Positions 22,409 to 34,192 of a stretch of DNA of 64,000 nt are shown piece by piece (position 1 is the first letter of the stretch; each line of letters starts with the position of its first letter). The translations under genes and the position numbers were made by a program. Origin of the DNA: Sindora glabra. Taxonomy: Eukaryota; Streptophyta; Magnoliopsida; Fabales; Fabaceae. The notes under the pieces are model-generated. The model saw only the letters and a list, made by a program, of their open reading frames with translations. It searched no databases and was not told the DNA's origin. The DNA is taken from contig CM035235.1 of assembly GCA_020226215.1 (NCBI GenBank), positions 5,097,151 through 5,161,150 of the forward strand, written 5' to 3'.

Positions 22409-23880
22409 ATGGAAATCAAGGTTGTTGATAAGAAAAAATCTTTAGATCATAAAGACCTAATAGTCAATATGAATCTTTGTCAAGAAGAAAGTTTAAATGG
22501 TATTGAACAACTAACCTATGAAATAGGTGGAAAAGTAATGGTAATGCAAAACCACACCATAGATATCAATATTGCAAAGCTCATGCCTCTCGAGAATAAT
22601 CTAAATGTGGGTTATGATTTTAATTTTGTTATGGATATGGCTTCCAATAGAAACCTACAGGATACTAACATGGATCAAAAGCTAATGCTAGGATAGTTAA
22701 ATTTTTAGGTATCTGATTTAGTATGGGGAAAAGTGAGGGGTTATCCGTGGTAGCCTAGCTAGATCTTGGATCCCTTAATTGCATCAATAAAGGCAAAAAA
22801 GCATTTTAAGAAAAACTGTTACTTGATAGCATATTATAGGGGTCAGTCGTTTGCTTGGCATGGTGCATCAAAGATAAAACCCTTTCAAACACATTTTTCA
22901 CAATTGGAGAAACAAGTGTAGAAGTAATGTGAATCTGATTATTTGCATCATGCTATGAATTATGCTTTAAATGAGGTGTCTATGTGGGTTAAGTTTGGTT
23001 TATCATGTCATTGCATGCATAAAGGAGTTTGTTTTTTATATCTAAATTTAAGTTTTTACAAATGCTTGAATCCAAAAACAATCAAGTAGAGAAAGAAGCA
23101 CATGTTTCTAAATGCTATATCTTTTAAGCCATGAAACTTACTAACTTTCTCAAATCATCAGCACAGCCACCACTTTGTGAATTTAATAGTCTGGATTTTG
23201 TATTAGCATGTGCCCTATTGTTGGCCTTCTTTTATTTTAAATGTTATTTGAAGTTTCCTGACTTCATAGCACATGATGGACTTTGTGATAATGATATTGA
23301 GCTTTTATTAGACAAGGAAGGGCAATGTCTTTGCACTTCACATAAGCATAAAGGCATCTCTATAGATAGAAGGTAGCCAAAAAGAAAAAAAAAGGAAAAC
23401 ATCAGAACTGATGTCTTTAGAGTACCAACATATTAATAGAGGCAAACAAGTGCTAGAAAGGCAACTAATAATAAGTTAGTCTTTAGTTCTTAAGGTAAGA
23501 AGCTAAAAGCAATTATCTGTAGTTCTTAGGGAAAGAAGCCAAAAGTGACTAAGGATGTCTCTAATTCTCATTCCTATAAATCACAAAATAAAAAGATAAA
23601 AGCATATTCTATTTCTACGAATGAGATATTGTCACAACTTAGCTTGGTTACCATAGATCCCTTGAGGCAAAAACTTCTTTTCAAGTGACATGGAAAGTTT
23701 ATTTACAAAATTCGAAGACTCTGTAGCTTAGATGATTTTCCTTCATCTAGGAAGGAAAATGTCTTTAAAATAAATACTTACTGGTGATACTGGAGTAATT
23801 CATCAAAAGCAATGGCTTTCATGGCGAAGCGTTGCCAAGATTCTTATTGGATTAATAGAATTATTCATAGTATTCCTAAA
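22409..23880 (+). pseudogene. PWWP-domain protein pseudogene
   Basis: An acidic N-terminal frame (22409-22696) is followed after a stop by a clear PWWP-domain start, SDLVWGKVRGYPW, then TAG (22751-22753) exactly where the second Trp of the PWWP signature belongs, then Pro. The domain continues with KKHFKKNCYLIAYYRG, FAWHGASKIKPF and FSQLEKQ. After a frameshift (about 23125), a frame with LACALLLAFFYFKCY and FPDFIAHDG-like sequence continues, then KRK and finally SYWINRIIHS-like sequence near 23850. This order is that of the plant chromatin-associated PWWP-domain proteins, which read methylated histone tails. Several stops and at least one frameshift rule out function. No intron is visible, so it may be a retrocopy or an exon fragment. 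It lies immediately downstream of the copia 3' LTR. Confidence 0.8.
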
Positions 23881-25824
23881 TTACAATCCCAATTCCAAAA
23901 TCAAAATAGAGAGGATTTTATTTAGAAGGCTTAAAGCAATAAGGATTTTTTCCTCTTGCAAACCACAAGCAACTGTTGAAATCAACACAAAATTCGATTT
24001 TGAAGGATAACATGCTTCCAAGGAACACATATGCCTTATCTGTTGCATAGCTTCATAGTTTTCACAATTTAATAGTAGTTTTAAGTTTAAATTTGTAGTC
24101 ACAATCTGAGCTCTATATCACATTTCTTCACTATGTATTTTGCTTCCTGAGGACCACTTCATTCAATAATTTTGTTAATTGTTATGTAACCGCAATTGCA
24201 ACTTAACTATAGTATGTGTTTATACATATATGTTAGTTGCATTTTTTATTGTTCATTAAATAAGAGTAAGATATTAAGAAACGATTATCTCACCCTAAGT
24301 TTAATTGGCCCAAGACAACAATTAAGCTTGAGCCATTGGCTTAACTTGAATTACTTAAATGATCAAGTTTAGTGCTTTATATGTCATATTTAAGTCTCAA
24401 ATACAACCAATGTGAGGCTTCATAATTTTCTTGATTCAAATCGAATCTTATGGCCAAAGTTTTACACCACTTGAAGTATATGATTAGGGAGCGCTTTAAT
24501 ACCATTTGCCATGCTCTAAGCTTGACAAAGTCAAGATAGCTGCTAGGCTTGAACCACTAGTTTAAAAGAATAGTTCAAGTTGTTTAAGTAGTCAAGCTTA
24601 ATACCTTATATACCATAATTAACTCTTATATCTAGTTGACAGAAGGCTTTACAATGATTGCCAATAGTATTTAATTCAAGTGATATATGATGTAACTTAA
24701 TGGTCTTGTCTCTCTCCCTATCTTAAGTTCGATCAGAATTTATATGTATGCATCTAATGGTCTAAGTAGTCCAACAATTATTTAAAAAAATAAATGGGTT
24801 GTTCTTGTATATTAAATTTATATTTGGCAAGATTCCAATTAATGCTCAATTTCTATAGAAATAATTAGCATAAAATTTTTTATCATTAGTAAAAATTATA
24901 ATTAAAAATAAATTTTACTTATTTGACCATCATTTGATGACTATAATCAACTTAAGAATATAAATTAATTAAAAAATTAATTGATTAAAATATGTAAATT
25001 AATTGTTAGAATTATTTCATTAAAATAAATGAATTAATTTAATTTAAGAATATACATTTTAGAATTGATCACTAAATCTTTTACTTTTAAGTCAAATTAT
25101 ATTGATTTGGACATTTTAATTATAACTAAAATATAAATCAAAAGAAATTTATATTAAAAATAAAAAAATGAAGGGAGAAAGTATAAACAATCAAATTCGA
25201 TCGATTTACTCATCTTCATTATGGCTAAAAAATAAACTCTAAAGAAATCCTATTAAAAAGAAATAAATGAGGGAATATTAAGATAAATTACGTTATATTT
25301 ATATTTTTATACTTTTTGTTCATAATTTTATTATGTAAAAATGAAACTTGCAAGATTAGGATGAATAAGAGGATAAGGATTAGTAGCTTGAGGTGAGAAA
25401 TTAAAGAATGAGAGATGAATATGTTTTTGAGAAAATAGTAAGGGAATGGGCTAAAGATTTAAGCAAAAATAAGCGGTTGAAGCCTAAAGGGCAAAATGAA
25501 GATTTCTTCCAAAGTCTCCATCACATTTATGTAATTATCCAAACTCACTTTTAACACAAAAACAAAGTCCTATTTAATTAATAATCATTTCACAAGTTAG
25601 TATTTAGTGTTATTGTCATGATCCACTTGGTTTAACTAGTGTGGAACTAGCCTTCTAATTTTCACTAGCCAAGATTTCCTAATTTTGATATCAATACACT
25701 ATTGCTAACAAATAAATTAATATAATAAATAATCTTCAAAGAATACATTTACAAAGGGGTTCTAATTATCACTAACTAATATTAATCCTACAAAGCCTAA
25801 ACTCTCTTTATTTATAGTTAAATC
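23881..25824. other. Gene-free AT-rich region with an internal direct repeat
   Basis: The tail of segment A (about 24052-24125) is here. About 24325-24398 and 24544-24627 are imperfect direct copies sharing AAGCTT, CTTTATAT/CTTATATA, TTAAGT(C/A)T(C/T) and GATCAAG/GTCAAGC-type motifs. The 73-codon minus-strand frame at 23881-24102 has no recognisable domain and overlaps the repeat. Confidence 0.5.
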
Positions 25825-26342
25825 TAGAGCTATATATAAACTGGGTAACTCGCTTAACTTTGTAGGCCTAACTCGCAAAAATACAAGATTTGGACTTTTT
25901 TTTATAACCTAATAGACTTGTTGAACTTTTTTTATAATCTGATTATTATTCAGGCCGAACTTAGGCTATAATAAAAGAAGTAGGCCAACCTGACGTAATT
26001 ATATTAATATATTTTTAATAATATAATTATATATAATAAAAAATAGTTATGTCTAATTATTTTTAATATTAAAAAGCTTAATTTGATATAATTAAATATT
26101 TTACATATTTAAAAATTCTATTATCTCTTTAAATGTGTAATTTTTATTAAAAATTTAATTTTTACTTAAAATAATAATAAAAATAAAAATAATTTAACTT
26201 TCAAGTCGGGTCACAAGCCATATGTTAAATTATTTAGACTAGGCCAAGCTAATTTTTTTAAAAAATTAAACAGGCCAGCTAGGTTCAGGTCATACATTTC
26301 ATGTAGTTATACATAAAAAAATCCAACTTGTATACATCTCTA
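25825..26342 (+). mobile_element. Decayed non-autonomous hAT-like element, related to the one at 41678
   Basis: 518 bp. It begins TAGAGCTATATATAAACTGGG and its reverse-complemented end reads TAGAGATGTATACAAGT, an imperfect terminal inverted repeat. Flanking 8-mers GTTAAATC and ATTAAATA agree at six of eight positions, as expected for an old hAT target duplication. It aligns along its length with the 41678-42204 element (AATATAATTATATAT, TCTAATTATTTTTAATAT, TTATCTCTTTAAAT), but the GGGCC/CCCGG blocks of that copy are mostly lost, consistent with CpG decay. Confidence 0.75.
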
Positions 26343-26844
26343 ATTAAATATTGACTATGGCTACTCAATAATATTTCAAGATTTCATTTCATTTATAAAC
26401 TATTGGTGGAAGTAGAGCTCCTGTGGCTTATCTTTAAAATTATAGACAAAACAATTTAGAAAAAGATATCATAATCAAATTCATATAACATACTAATTAT
26501 TCCAATAATTGATTAATTTAATCAATGACAATAGTTAAATTTTTAATGATAATATTTAATTAATTGAACATTAATATCAATCAGATTTTATTCAAATTTT
26601 AAATCAATAGAAATATTTTCTAGTCATTTATCTTGGTTATTAATATTATTATTTAATTATAATTGATGACACGTGCTTTACCACTTGGCATTAATATTAT
26701 TATTTAAATACATTTTTTTTGCCATGTATATTGCTACGTGACTTCTTTTGGAGCTTCCTTTTCTAATTAATTCGTATGTGTCAATTTTGAATGTTACTTT
26801 TATATAGTAGAAATATAGGTATGTTGAAAAATAAAAAATTGAGA

Positions 26845-27640
26845 CAAATTAATGAATATAATCCATTCATTCTTAAGGATTAAGCTACTAGGCAGAAGGT
26901 TAACGGTGATAAGCTTAGATAGTATGATAGAAGTCTCAAGTTCAAACTTTCTCATCATTAATGTATAAGAAAATTCATTTTTTGAGATTTGGACCGAAGC
27001 TTTGAATTGTATTCAATGCATATTGATTCAGTGAATGAGCACTCTTTTAGATATCATTGTTGAATCTCTAATAATTCAATATGTAGAAATGAATATGAAA
27101 TTTTGAGGTAAATTAACGGACATGATTAATCTATCCTTTGATATTTTTACCAAAGCATTTGATGATTAAATCATAAAGCTAAATTAATTTATATGATATT
27201 AATTTGTCCTGTCTATAGAGATCTCAGCCAAACGTTTTTTTTTTTCTCCATTGAAAACTTTTTCATTTTATAAGAATAATATTGATCTACATCTAAGAGT
27301 TCAAATCTTTTATGTAAAATATTTCTCTACAGTAATCTTTACACACTATGTAGATGCACCTTATAAATTTAAGATAAGGAGAATGAGAAAATAAAGAATG
27401 TGGGAAATGGAGTTAAGAAAGGATCAATCTACATGTGCATCAATGAACGGTCATTATCATCTTTTCTCTTCCAGCAGAAGAAGCTATAATCAAATTTGCT
27501 TCTTAAATTAAAGGTGTGAAGTTTATCTCATTAGGAATGTTCATAATTTTCACAATTAAATGATAGTTTTAAGTTTAAATCCATAGTCACAATCTAAGTT
27601 CCATATCACAATTTTTCACAACATATTTTGGTTCCTAATG
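26845..27640 (+). repeat. Segment B of a dispersed duplication (empty-site copy)
   Basis: Paralog of segment A, about 11 kb away in direct orientation. Around 27453-27475 it reads straight through the position of the copia insertion in A, with one copy of the target sequence. Compared with A it also lacks the sequence corresponding to about 22398-24051 (the PWWP pseudogene body): the match jumps from GAAGTTTATCTC (A 22379, B about 27519) to TTTTCACAATT (A about 24060, B about 27548). Whether that is a deletion in B or an insertion in A is open. Confidence 0.8.
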
Positions 27641-27836
27641 ATCTCTTGTGCATGTGCATCAAATGATCTAATCAATTCTACTGTTACCAAAAAATAAAAG
27701 AAACAGTTTAAAGGAAATGGATTGTTGTTGAGTTTTTTCTTATATATATTTTCGCATTCATGAATGAGTGATATAATAAACTCATTTTAATGCATTAAAA
27801 ATTTAAAATTAATTCATTGAAAAAATGAAAATTGGT

Positions 27837-28533
27837 TAGTGGCAAAGCCACATATAATTTAGTATGAGCATGTGCTCTTACTAAACTTTTTAAAATTTTA
27901 TGTGCTATATACCATACAAAATACCCCTGGTTAATTTTGAGTTTTACTTCTACTAAAATATCAAAATACGCATTAATTATTTCTTCCACCATTTTTATTA
28001 GGTTTGATTATATCTTTTTTAGTCGTTTATGTTGTTATGATCATTGGAAAAAAATAATGACTAAAATATGAAACATAATAAATTAAATATATCCAAAATT
28101 AATGTAATCCAATAGGTTTAATTATGTAGTTTTTTTTTTATTCTTTCCAAATAAAAATTGAGAAGCTTCGTAATCTCAATTTTACATGTTTGCTACAACA
28201 ATTAAGGATAAAACATTATTTTTTTACTGAAGATTGAGATGAGCCAATTAACAACTACTAAATTACTAGTACACTAAGAAAGATATATTTATCGTGTTAG
28301 TAATGAATTTGTTATACAATAAGTTTAAAGCATGAAATTATGTCAATGATAATTATGTGATATAACTATATTTTTTAAAAAATTATAATTCTTATAATTT
28401 CACATATATTATAGTTATAATTTATATTTATATTTATACATTAATTAAAATAATATGAAATGAATTTTTTATTTTTTAAATTATATATTTTATGCCTACG
28501 CTGATGTTTGGTGCCTAGCTAGTTCCGCCACTG
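27837..28533 (+). mobile_element. Non-autonomous hAT-like element with AGTGGC termini
   Basis: 697 bp. The left end TAGTGGCAAAGCCACATA and the right end read in reverse, CAGTGGCGGAACTAGCTA, form an imperfect terminal inverted repeat of a type common for plant hAT elements (CAGTGGCGGA...). The flanking 8-mers AAATTGGT (27829-27836) and AAAATGGC (28534-28541) agree at six of eight positions. There is no transposase frame; the 65-codon minus-strand frame inside has no recognisable domain. It lies just beyond segment B. Confidence 0.65.
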
Positions 28534-28541
28534 AAAATGGC

Positions 28542-29600
28542 AAAAACATAAAGAATGGTTTTATGTAAACCATTAATTTTAACAGTCTATTGCTTTCTTT
28601 AGCCCTTGGTATTCCAAGCAGTAATCAAATATGCAGTGTGTGTATTCTCAGTAGGTTTCTCTTTTAATATACGATATATTTTATAAAATAATATTCTTTT
28701 ATATTATAGACAATTTTAATTAGTTTAATTTTTATTATTTGTCTCAAATTAACTTTGTGACAAAATAATTGGTTTCAATTGACTCGTAAGTTTTTTAAAG
28801 AACAATATACCTGAGTTTTTTAGTTAAAAAAATTTCAATTAGTCAATATATTAATTCTATAGGCGATTTTCTGGTATCATGTTCAATAAATATTTTTCTT
28901 AAAAATTTTTGTTTTGTAATTTGTTTTATAATAAAGTTACTTCATTTTGTCATGGTTTAAAAAGAATTAATAGGTAATAAAAAATATAGATACACGCACA
29001 TATGCTCTGTGATTATTTAACTTTGTTTGTTTTATCTAAAAATACTTTTCATAAAAAAATCTCATTACTTATATATAAATAAAATAGAATATTTTCTATT
29101 TTTTTATAATTATAAATATAAGTAACTACCAGTATTAATACTGAAAAATAGAATATTTTCTCTTTTTTATTTTTTTATAATTATAAATATAAGTAAACAA
29201 CCAATATTACAACAAAAAATGTTTTCTATGGAAATGGAGCCTCAATCCTTAAATATTTACCTTTTACCATAATGCAAAAAGCTTTTACTAAGAATGGTAC
29301 ATTCACATTGCTATTGTTAGAAGGAAAGAAAGACAATCAAATTACAATACGAGACAAGCATTTTTTTTCCTTTTATAAATATCAAATCTATTTGTTTGAA
29401 TCACATTAAAATCTTGAACACAAATTTTTTCCCAAAATCGTCCATTTTGATCCAAAGAAGGCATACATTAAATTAGAATATGAAATCTAGCCAAACAAGA
29501 TCTTTACCACGCACCTGTTGAATTCAGGCATAAAAAATTTTGTTTTAAAAAAAAAATCCAACAACAAAAATCCTAAATTACCTATACTTTTTTAAATATG
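28542..29600. other. AT-rich intergenic DNA
   Basis: No gene seen. Includes a local near-duplication of TATTTTCT...TTTTTTATAATTATAAATAT AAGTAA (29090-29130 and 29155-29200). Confidence 0.6.
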
Positions 29601-29608
29601 AAGAAATT

Positions 29609-29665
29609 GTGAAAGAATTAATTGGTCTTGAGGTCTTCATGATTAATTGGTGTCTGGTTGTTGGA

Positions 29666-29703
<38 letters not shown>

Positions 29704-30129
29704 GCAAGAAAATCATAGAAAATGTAGAAGAATTATTTGCAGAAAATGTCAACTTAATACATTTTTGCTTAAGGAGAATGGAATAAGTCTCATTGATCAT
29801 AAGCTTTATAATGAGGATGATCCTGTATATGTAAAGATGTTGACAAATATATAGAAATTGTAAGGGTAAGTATATATTGCTAGAGTTATAATAAAATCCA
29901 TTCTGAATATTATCCTAACGACTTAGATTTGCAGATATGGTAAATTCTTAGTGAGTAGTTTTGTGTTATGTCCACACTTCAAGTTCACAGGACTATTGTA
30001 TAGAGAATGTGTGTTTGATTTATCTGATGATACTCAGCAGATGGAAGATGAGATGATCAATGAAAGCCTTGTGGAAATAAAGGAAAACACTACTAAAATG
30101 CAAAATGATTCTGATGCATTCCAAGCTTG
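29609..30129 (+). pseudogene. Unidentified gene fragment
   Basis: Two stretches look protein-like rather than AT noise. One at about 29735-29851 ends KLYNEDDPVYVKMLTNI followed by TAG. The other, about 29935-30129, is an open frame through FKFTGLLYRECVFDLSDD, then an acidic QQMEDEMINESLVEIKE tail to TGA at 30127-30129. A consensus donor (GTAAGT, about 29867) and acceptor (TTGCAG, about 29935) lie between them and would join them in phase, but the upstream part has in-frame stops at the junction. A TA microsatellite interrupts the 5' side. I do not recognise the family; it could be the 3' end of a decayed host gene. Confidence 0.35.
29668..29699. repeat. TA microsatellite
   Basis: Sixteen uninterrupted TA units. 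They produce the artificial Tyr-Ile repeats in the overlapping frames on both strands. Confidence 0.95.
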
Positions 30130-30249
30130 ATTATATATATATAGCACTAAGCATCAACCAATAATATATATACTAGACAGATGATATATGTAGTTTGATA
30201 TTGAAGCCTTAGGCTAAAGATTCTTCTGTGACTATTGGTTCTATCTGTT

Positions 30250-30375
30250 GTATTCCATTGAGGACCTTTCATTAATAGTACAAGTGATTGGAGGGTCATT
30301 CTTTGATATTTGGTATTCCATTGAGGAACTTTCACTAATAATACAAGTGATTGGAAGGTCATTCTCTGCATATTC
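30250..30375. repeat. 63-bp tandem duplication
   Basis: Two units, 30250-30312 and 30313-30375, each starting GTATTCCATTGAGGA and containing ACAAGTGATTGGA. Being a multiple of three and open on the minus strand, they give a 21-residue repeated peptide (QRMT-QSLVLL-K-PQWNT), but no protein family is recognised. Confidence 0.85.
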
Positions 30376-31945
30376 TGTAGATTTTTGTAAGGTATTTTTG
30401 AGGGTACAGATTAATTAGTTTTGGTGTTCATATTATTAAAAGAAATATCTCGCCCTAGCATTTAGATAGTGACATTCATTTTAGAAAGGAAAAACCTATC
30501 TATACTTTTCTGGTTTGCCTTAGTAATTTCAACTTAAAAATTAAAAAAAAAAATCAACTCATAGTCCCTAGGTTCATTTTTAGCCATATGTAAGTATGTG
30601 AATAATAGTGAGACGTAGAGAGTGGGACATTTTTCATGAGGCTAAAGATTATTTACAATTTTTTTGGTTGGATAGAAAATTAAAGATATAACAAGCTGAA
30701 TTAAATTGTGTATCTACTTATTTGAACTCAAATTTGATAAAAATAAATGAGTTCGAGTTTAAGTTCGAGTTTATTGAGATTGCAAATGTCACATGAGCTT
30801 AATCCAGTTTAAATAAATTTTGCTAAAGCCTAGTATATTATAAATCTTCAATCTAATTTTCTATGAAAATATGTTTAATATCAATGCTTTAAACCCATTG
30901 CACAATCAACATGGAAGGAAAATAAAAATTATAAAAAAGAAAAAATATAGGAAAATATCATAAACATAAGCCTATTTAAATTATCCTTATCTTATATATA
31001 AACAATATATTTAAGATAATGTAAAAATATTAATATTATTATTTATAGGACAAATTACATTCATCTCTTTTGAAATTTGGTCTAATTATATTCAATATTC
31101 CTCATTTTTCAAAAATATACATATTCATCCTTTTAAACATTTCCATTGTTATGAAATGCAATGATATTAAACTTTTAACCTACGATCCTTACTTTAATGC
31201 TATCCCTTATGATTGAGAGATCATTTTCCTACTTTTATATGTATAAATATGCTATTTTTTTGAAGAATAAAAGTGCTCTTTCATTTTTTATGTATAATTA
31301 TGTTGCAATATTTGTGTATAAAAATATAAGAAAATAGTCTTCTAACCATGAAGGTTGACATTAAAAAAGAAGTTACAATTAAAAGTTAATGTCATGATAT
31401 TTCAAATAGTGGAGTTATTTCAAACAAGATAGAAGTGTATAATTTTGAAAAAGAGAGATTGTGATTATAAATGAATCAAACCTTAAGAAAAGCTAATGTA
31501 ATTTGCTTTTATTTAGAATAATAATAATTATTATTTGTTTATTTGTTAATTTATCTAGAAAGAAGGAAAAAAAGGATGGTGATCTACCTATCCCTAAAAT
31601 CTTTCTAAATAAATATAAAAAAATGGTTAAAAAGTTGAGTTTAAGTTGGAAATTATAAAAGGATGAAATGCCATGTGATCAGTGTGGGAAATAGAAAGAT
31701 AGAACACCTAACTTAATATATAGATATAGATTAAAGATAGATAGTGGACAAATATAATATTAGATTATATTATTATTTATTTTTATTATGTTATTCTTAT
31801 ATATATAAATTATTATATATAGTTATTAATATTATAGTTATATATATACAAGAAGATAGAAAGAAGGAAATTGAAAAAAAAAGAGGAAAGGTAAGTTCTA
31901 GCCATAAACAATAATAAGAAAAATGATAAATAAAGGTTTGGATGG
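30376..31945. other. AT-rich intergenic DNA
   Basis: No gene or clear TE seen on either strand. Confidence 0.6.
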
Positions 31946-31950
31946 AGATA

Positions 31951-32634
31951 TGTTATAAGCTAACAGTTATGATAGTTTAATAGGTAAATATGTTGAGTTT
32001 TAGACAAAACTTGATGGAAAACTCAAGCATATGGTAGAAATCTTGTGATTGAAATTTGAGATTAATTCGACTTGTATATTATTTTTTCCAAATTTTCCTA
32101 AGTTTAGAAATATTTTAGTAATTTTGGCATAATTAGAGAATTTGAAGAGATTGAAAAGCCTATAGTTATGATCTTCACATTTTTATCTTCATTTTGGTGT
32201 ATTATAGTGCCAATTTGATACCTAAATATGGCAATAAAAGCTTGTAATGATTAAAAAAAAAGTATATTTACTTATATTAGTTAGGCTTTTGTTTAGAATG
32301 CTCTATAAGGGATAGAGTGTTGGTAGCTTAGCACTGAGCCAGAGACTTAAATATGCTAGCTTGTAGCCATCTTTTTCATATTCAAAATTATGGAATGAGG
32401 CATGAACTAAGTGAATAAGGTGTCTCTTGTCCTATTCAAATTTGTTCATTTTGATTTGTTATACCTTAAGACTTCTTATGTAGAGTAATCTTATGGCTTG
32501 ATATATGTGAGTGCTTTAGCAACATTTAATTATGACTTGTAAACTTGTGATTTCTGTTCTCTACTCTAAGTGTTCAATGAAAGTTTAATAGGAAACCTAA
32601 CATGTTCATTAAAAGTGATAAACATGTGCCACAT
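31951..32634 (+). repeat. LTR 1 of the array
   Basis: Starts TGTTATAAGCTAACAG. About 33 bp present at the end of LTRs 2 and 3 (the TTTTAG(C/T)TAAA stretch) is missing here, just before the primer site. Internal anchors such as TTTTGGCATAATTAGAGAATTTG recur in the other two. Confidence 0.85.
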
Positions 32635-32636
32635 AT

Positions 32637-32649
32637 GGTATCAAAGGCT
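32637..32649 (+). other. Primer binding site, first internal region
   Basis: TGGTATCAAAGGC, one or two changes from the tRNA-Met complement commonly used by plant LTR elements. Confidence 0.75.
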
Positions 32650-34192
32650 GGTTTATGTTAGATGGCCAAGATTAAATTGGTTACAACTAGTTTGGATGCA
32701 GCTTGTCTAATGTTATATGAGGATAGAGTCATGTTAAGGACTTAATTAAAGGGTACAAGAAGTTAGATTAGGCTTAAAAGTTAGTGTATAAGAGAATAAT
32801 GCATCCAAAAGAACATGAATTAGTGCATTAAGCGCAAGCATTTATTTTAGAGGGCTTGATTGTGTATACGAGACGTTGGCTATGTGTTTGTTTATAGTAA
32901 TGGCATCTAAATGTAAAACACCATGCAGAGGGATAGGTGATTTGATAACCTATCCAAAAGGAAAAGTCTTGATCTTGCTAAAAGGTTCAATCATTTTTAA
33001 ATGGATTAATGGAATCAAAAGGTGAAACCTTGGTCATTTATAAGTGCATAGCCATAATTGAAGGACACGAGTGGACTACTTCAGAAAGAGGAATCCAAAA
33101 TCATGTCAAGGATGCATGATTGCTTAAAAGAGTATTGTTGTGAAGTAATGAGCGGGTTGTAGCACTCTTACACAAGATTTTTTAATATAATGGGTTAAAC
33201 TACATAGCTACTCTATAGAATGGCAATAATAACTTAAAGGAAAGGTAGTAGACTAGCACTACATAGTCACATTGTTAAAAAAATTTATAATAATGACCAT
33301 AAATTTACATTTACTCATAGTCACATTGTTAAAAAACTTTATGATAATGACCATAAATTTACATTTACTCATGCATGGGTAAAATGAAGATTGAGCTAGA
33401 GTAGAGAATGCTTTATACTTAACCCCCTTCTAAATGTTAAGAAGCCATTAGAAGATGTACTTAAAGAAGTTATTAAGGGATGCACAAATAAGAGGTCATG
33501 AGAACCATAATGCTAGAAAGCATCAACTTTGATTTGGCTGTGTTGGATGATAAGATGTCAAAGAATATCAATTTAAAGAGGATTAGAGGATCTAATTAGG
33601 TGTGAAAGTAGCATTACAAAATATAATGAATTAACTAAACCCAATGCAAGTGAACTAATAAGTAAGGTTATGAGACTTATATATAGATTAGGCATAGGTC
33701 TCAGCTTTTGCATCTATGTAATGTGACATTGATTAAGATATTTTTCTTAATAGGCAATTCAAAATACTAAGCATTGCTTATAAGTTATAGAATTAGCATA
33801 CACTTTTGCTACAGAGGTAGCATTTATGTAAATTGTAAAGACAATGAACATATAGAGATAATAACTCATTAAACAAATTATAAAGGTAACAAGTTTAGGA
33901 AAGTTAGTAAGGAAGCAACACTAAAAGGCTTTGAAATACTCTAAAAAGAGTCTATAAAGGTAATGTTTTGGAAAATTTATGGATGATGCATTTTGTGAAA
34001 AGGATATCAATGTTATAGAGGTAACATCCAAACTTGAAATAGGGAATATTCATAATGCTTAAAAAAGCAAGCATGAGTGGTCAAGGTAATAACTTAGAGA
34101 GATAGGCTAAAGATCAATATGATGTTTTAATAAAATAAGTTAATTCTTCATGAAATTATACAAGATTTAGGTGTTAATAAAGTGGAAGGGAA
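32650..34192 (+). repeat. Internal region 1 of the array
   Basis: Aligns with 34932-36521 throughout, for example AATGCAAGTGAACTA versus AATGCAAGTGGACTT and ATTGGTCAAGGTAATAACTTA-like blocks. No long ORF. It contains a 54-bp tandem duplication (33262-33369) not present in internal region 2. It ends in a purine-rich tract. Confidence 0.8.
33262..33369 (+). repeat. 54-bp tandem duplication in internal region 1
   Basis: Two units beginning CATAGTCACATTGTTAAAAA and ending AATTTACATTTACT, with about three differences. Internal region 2 has one unit (about 35622-35676), so the duplication postdates the split of the two regions. Confidence 0.85.
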
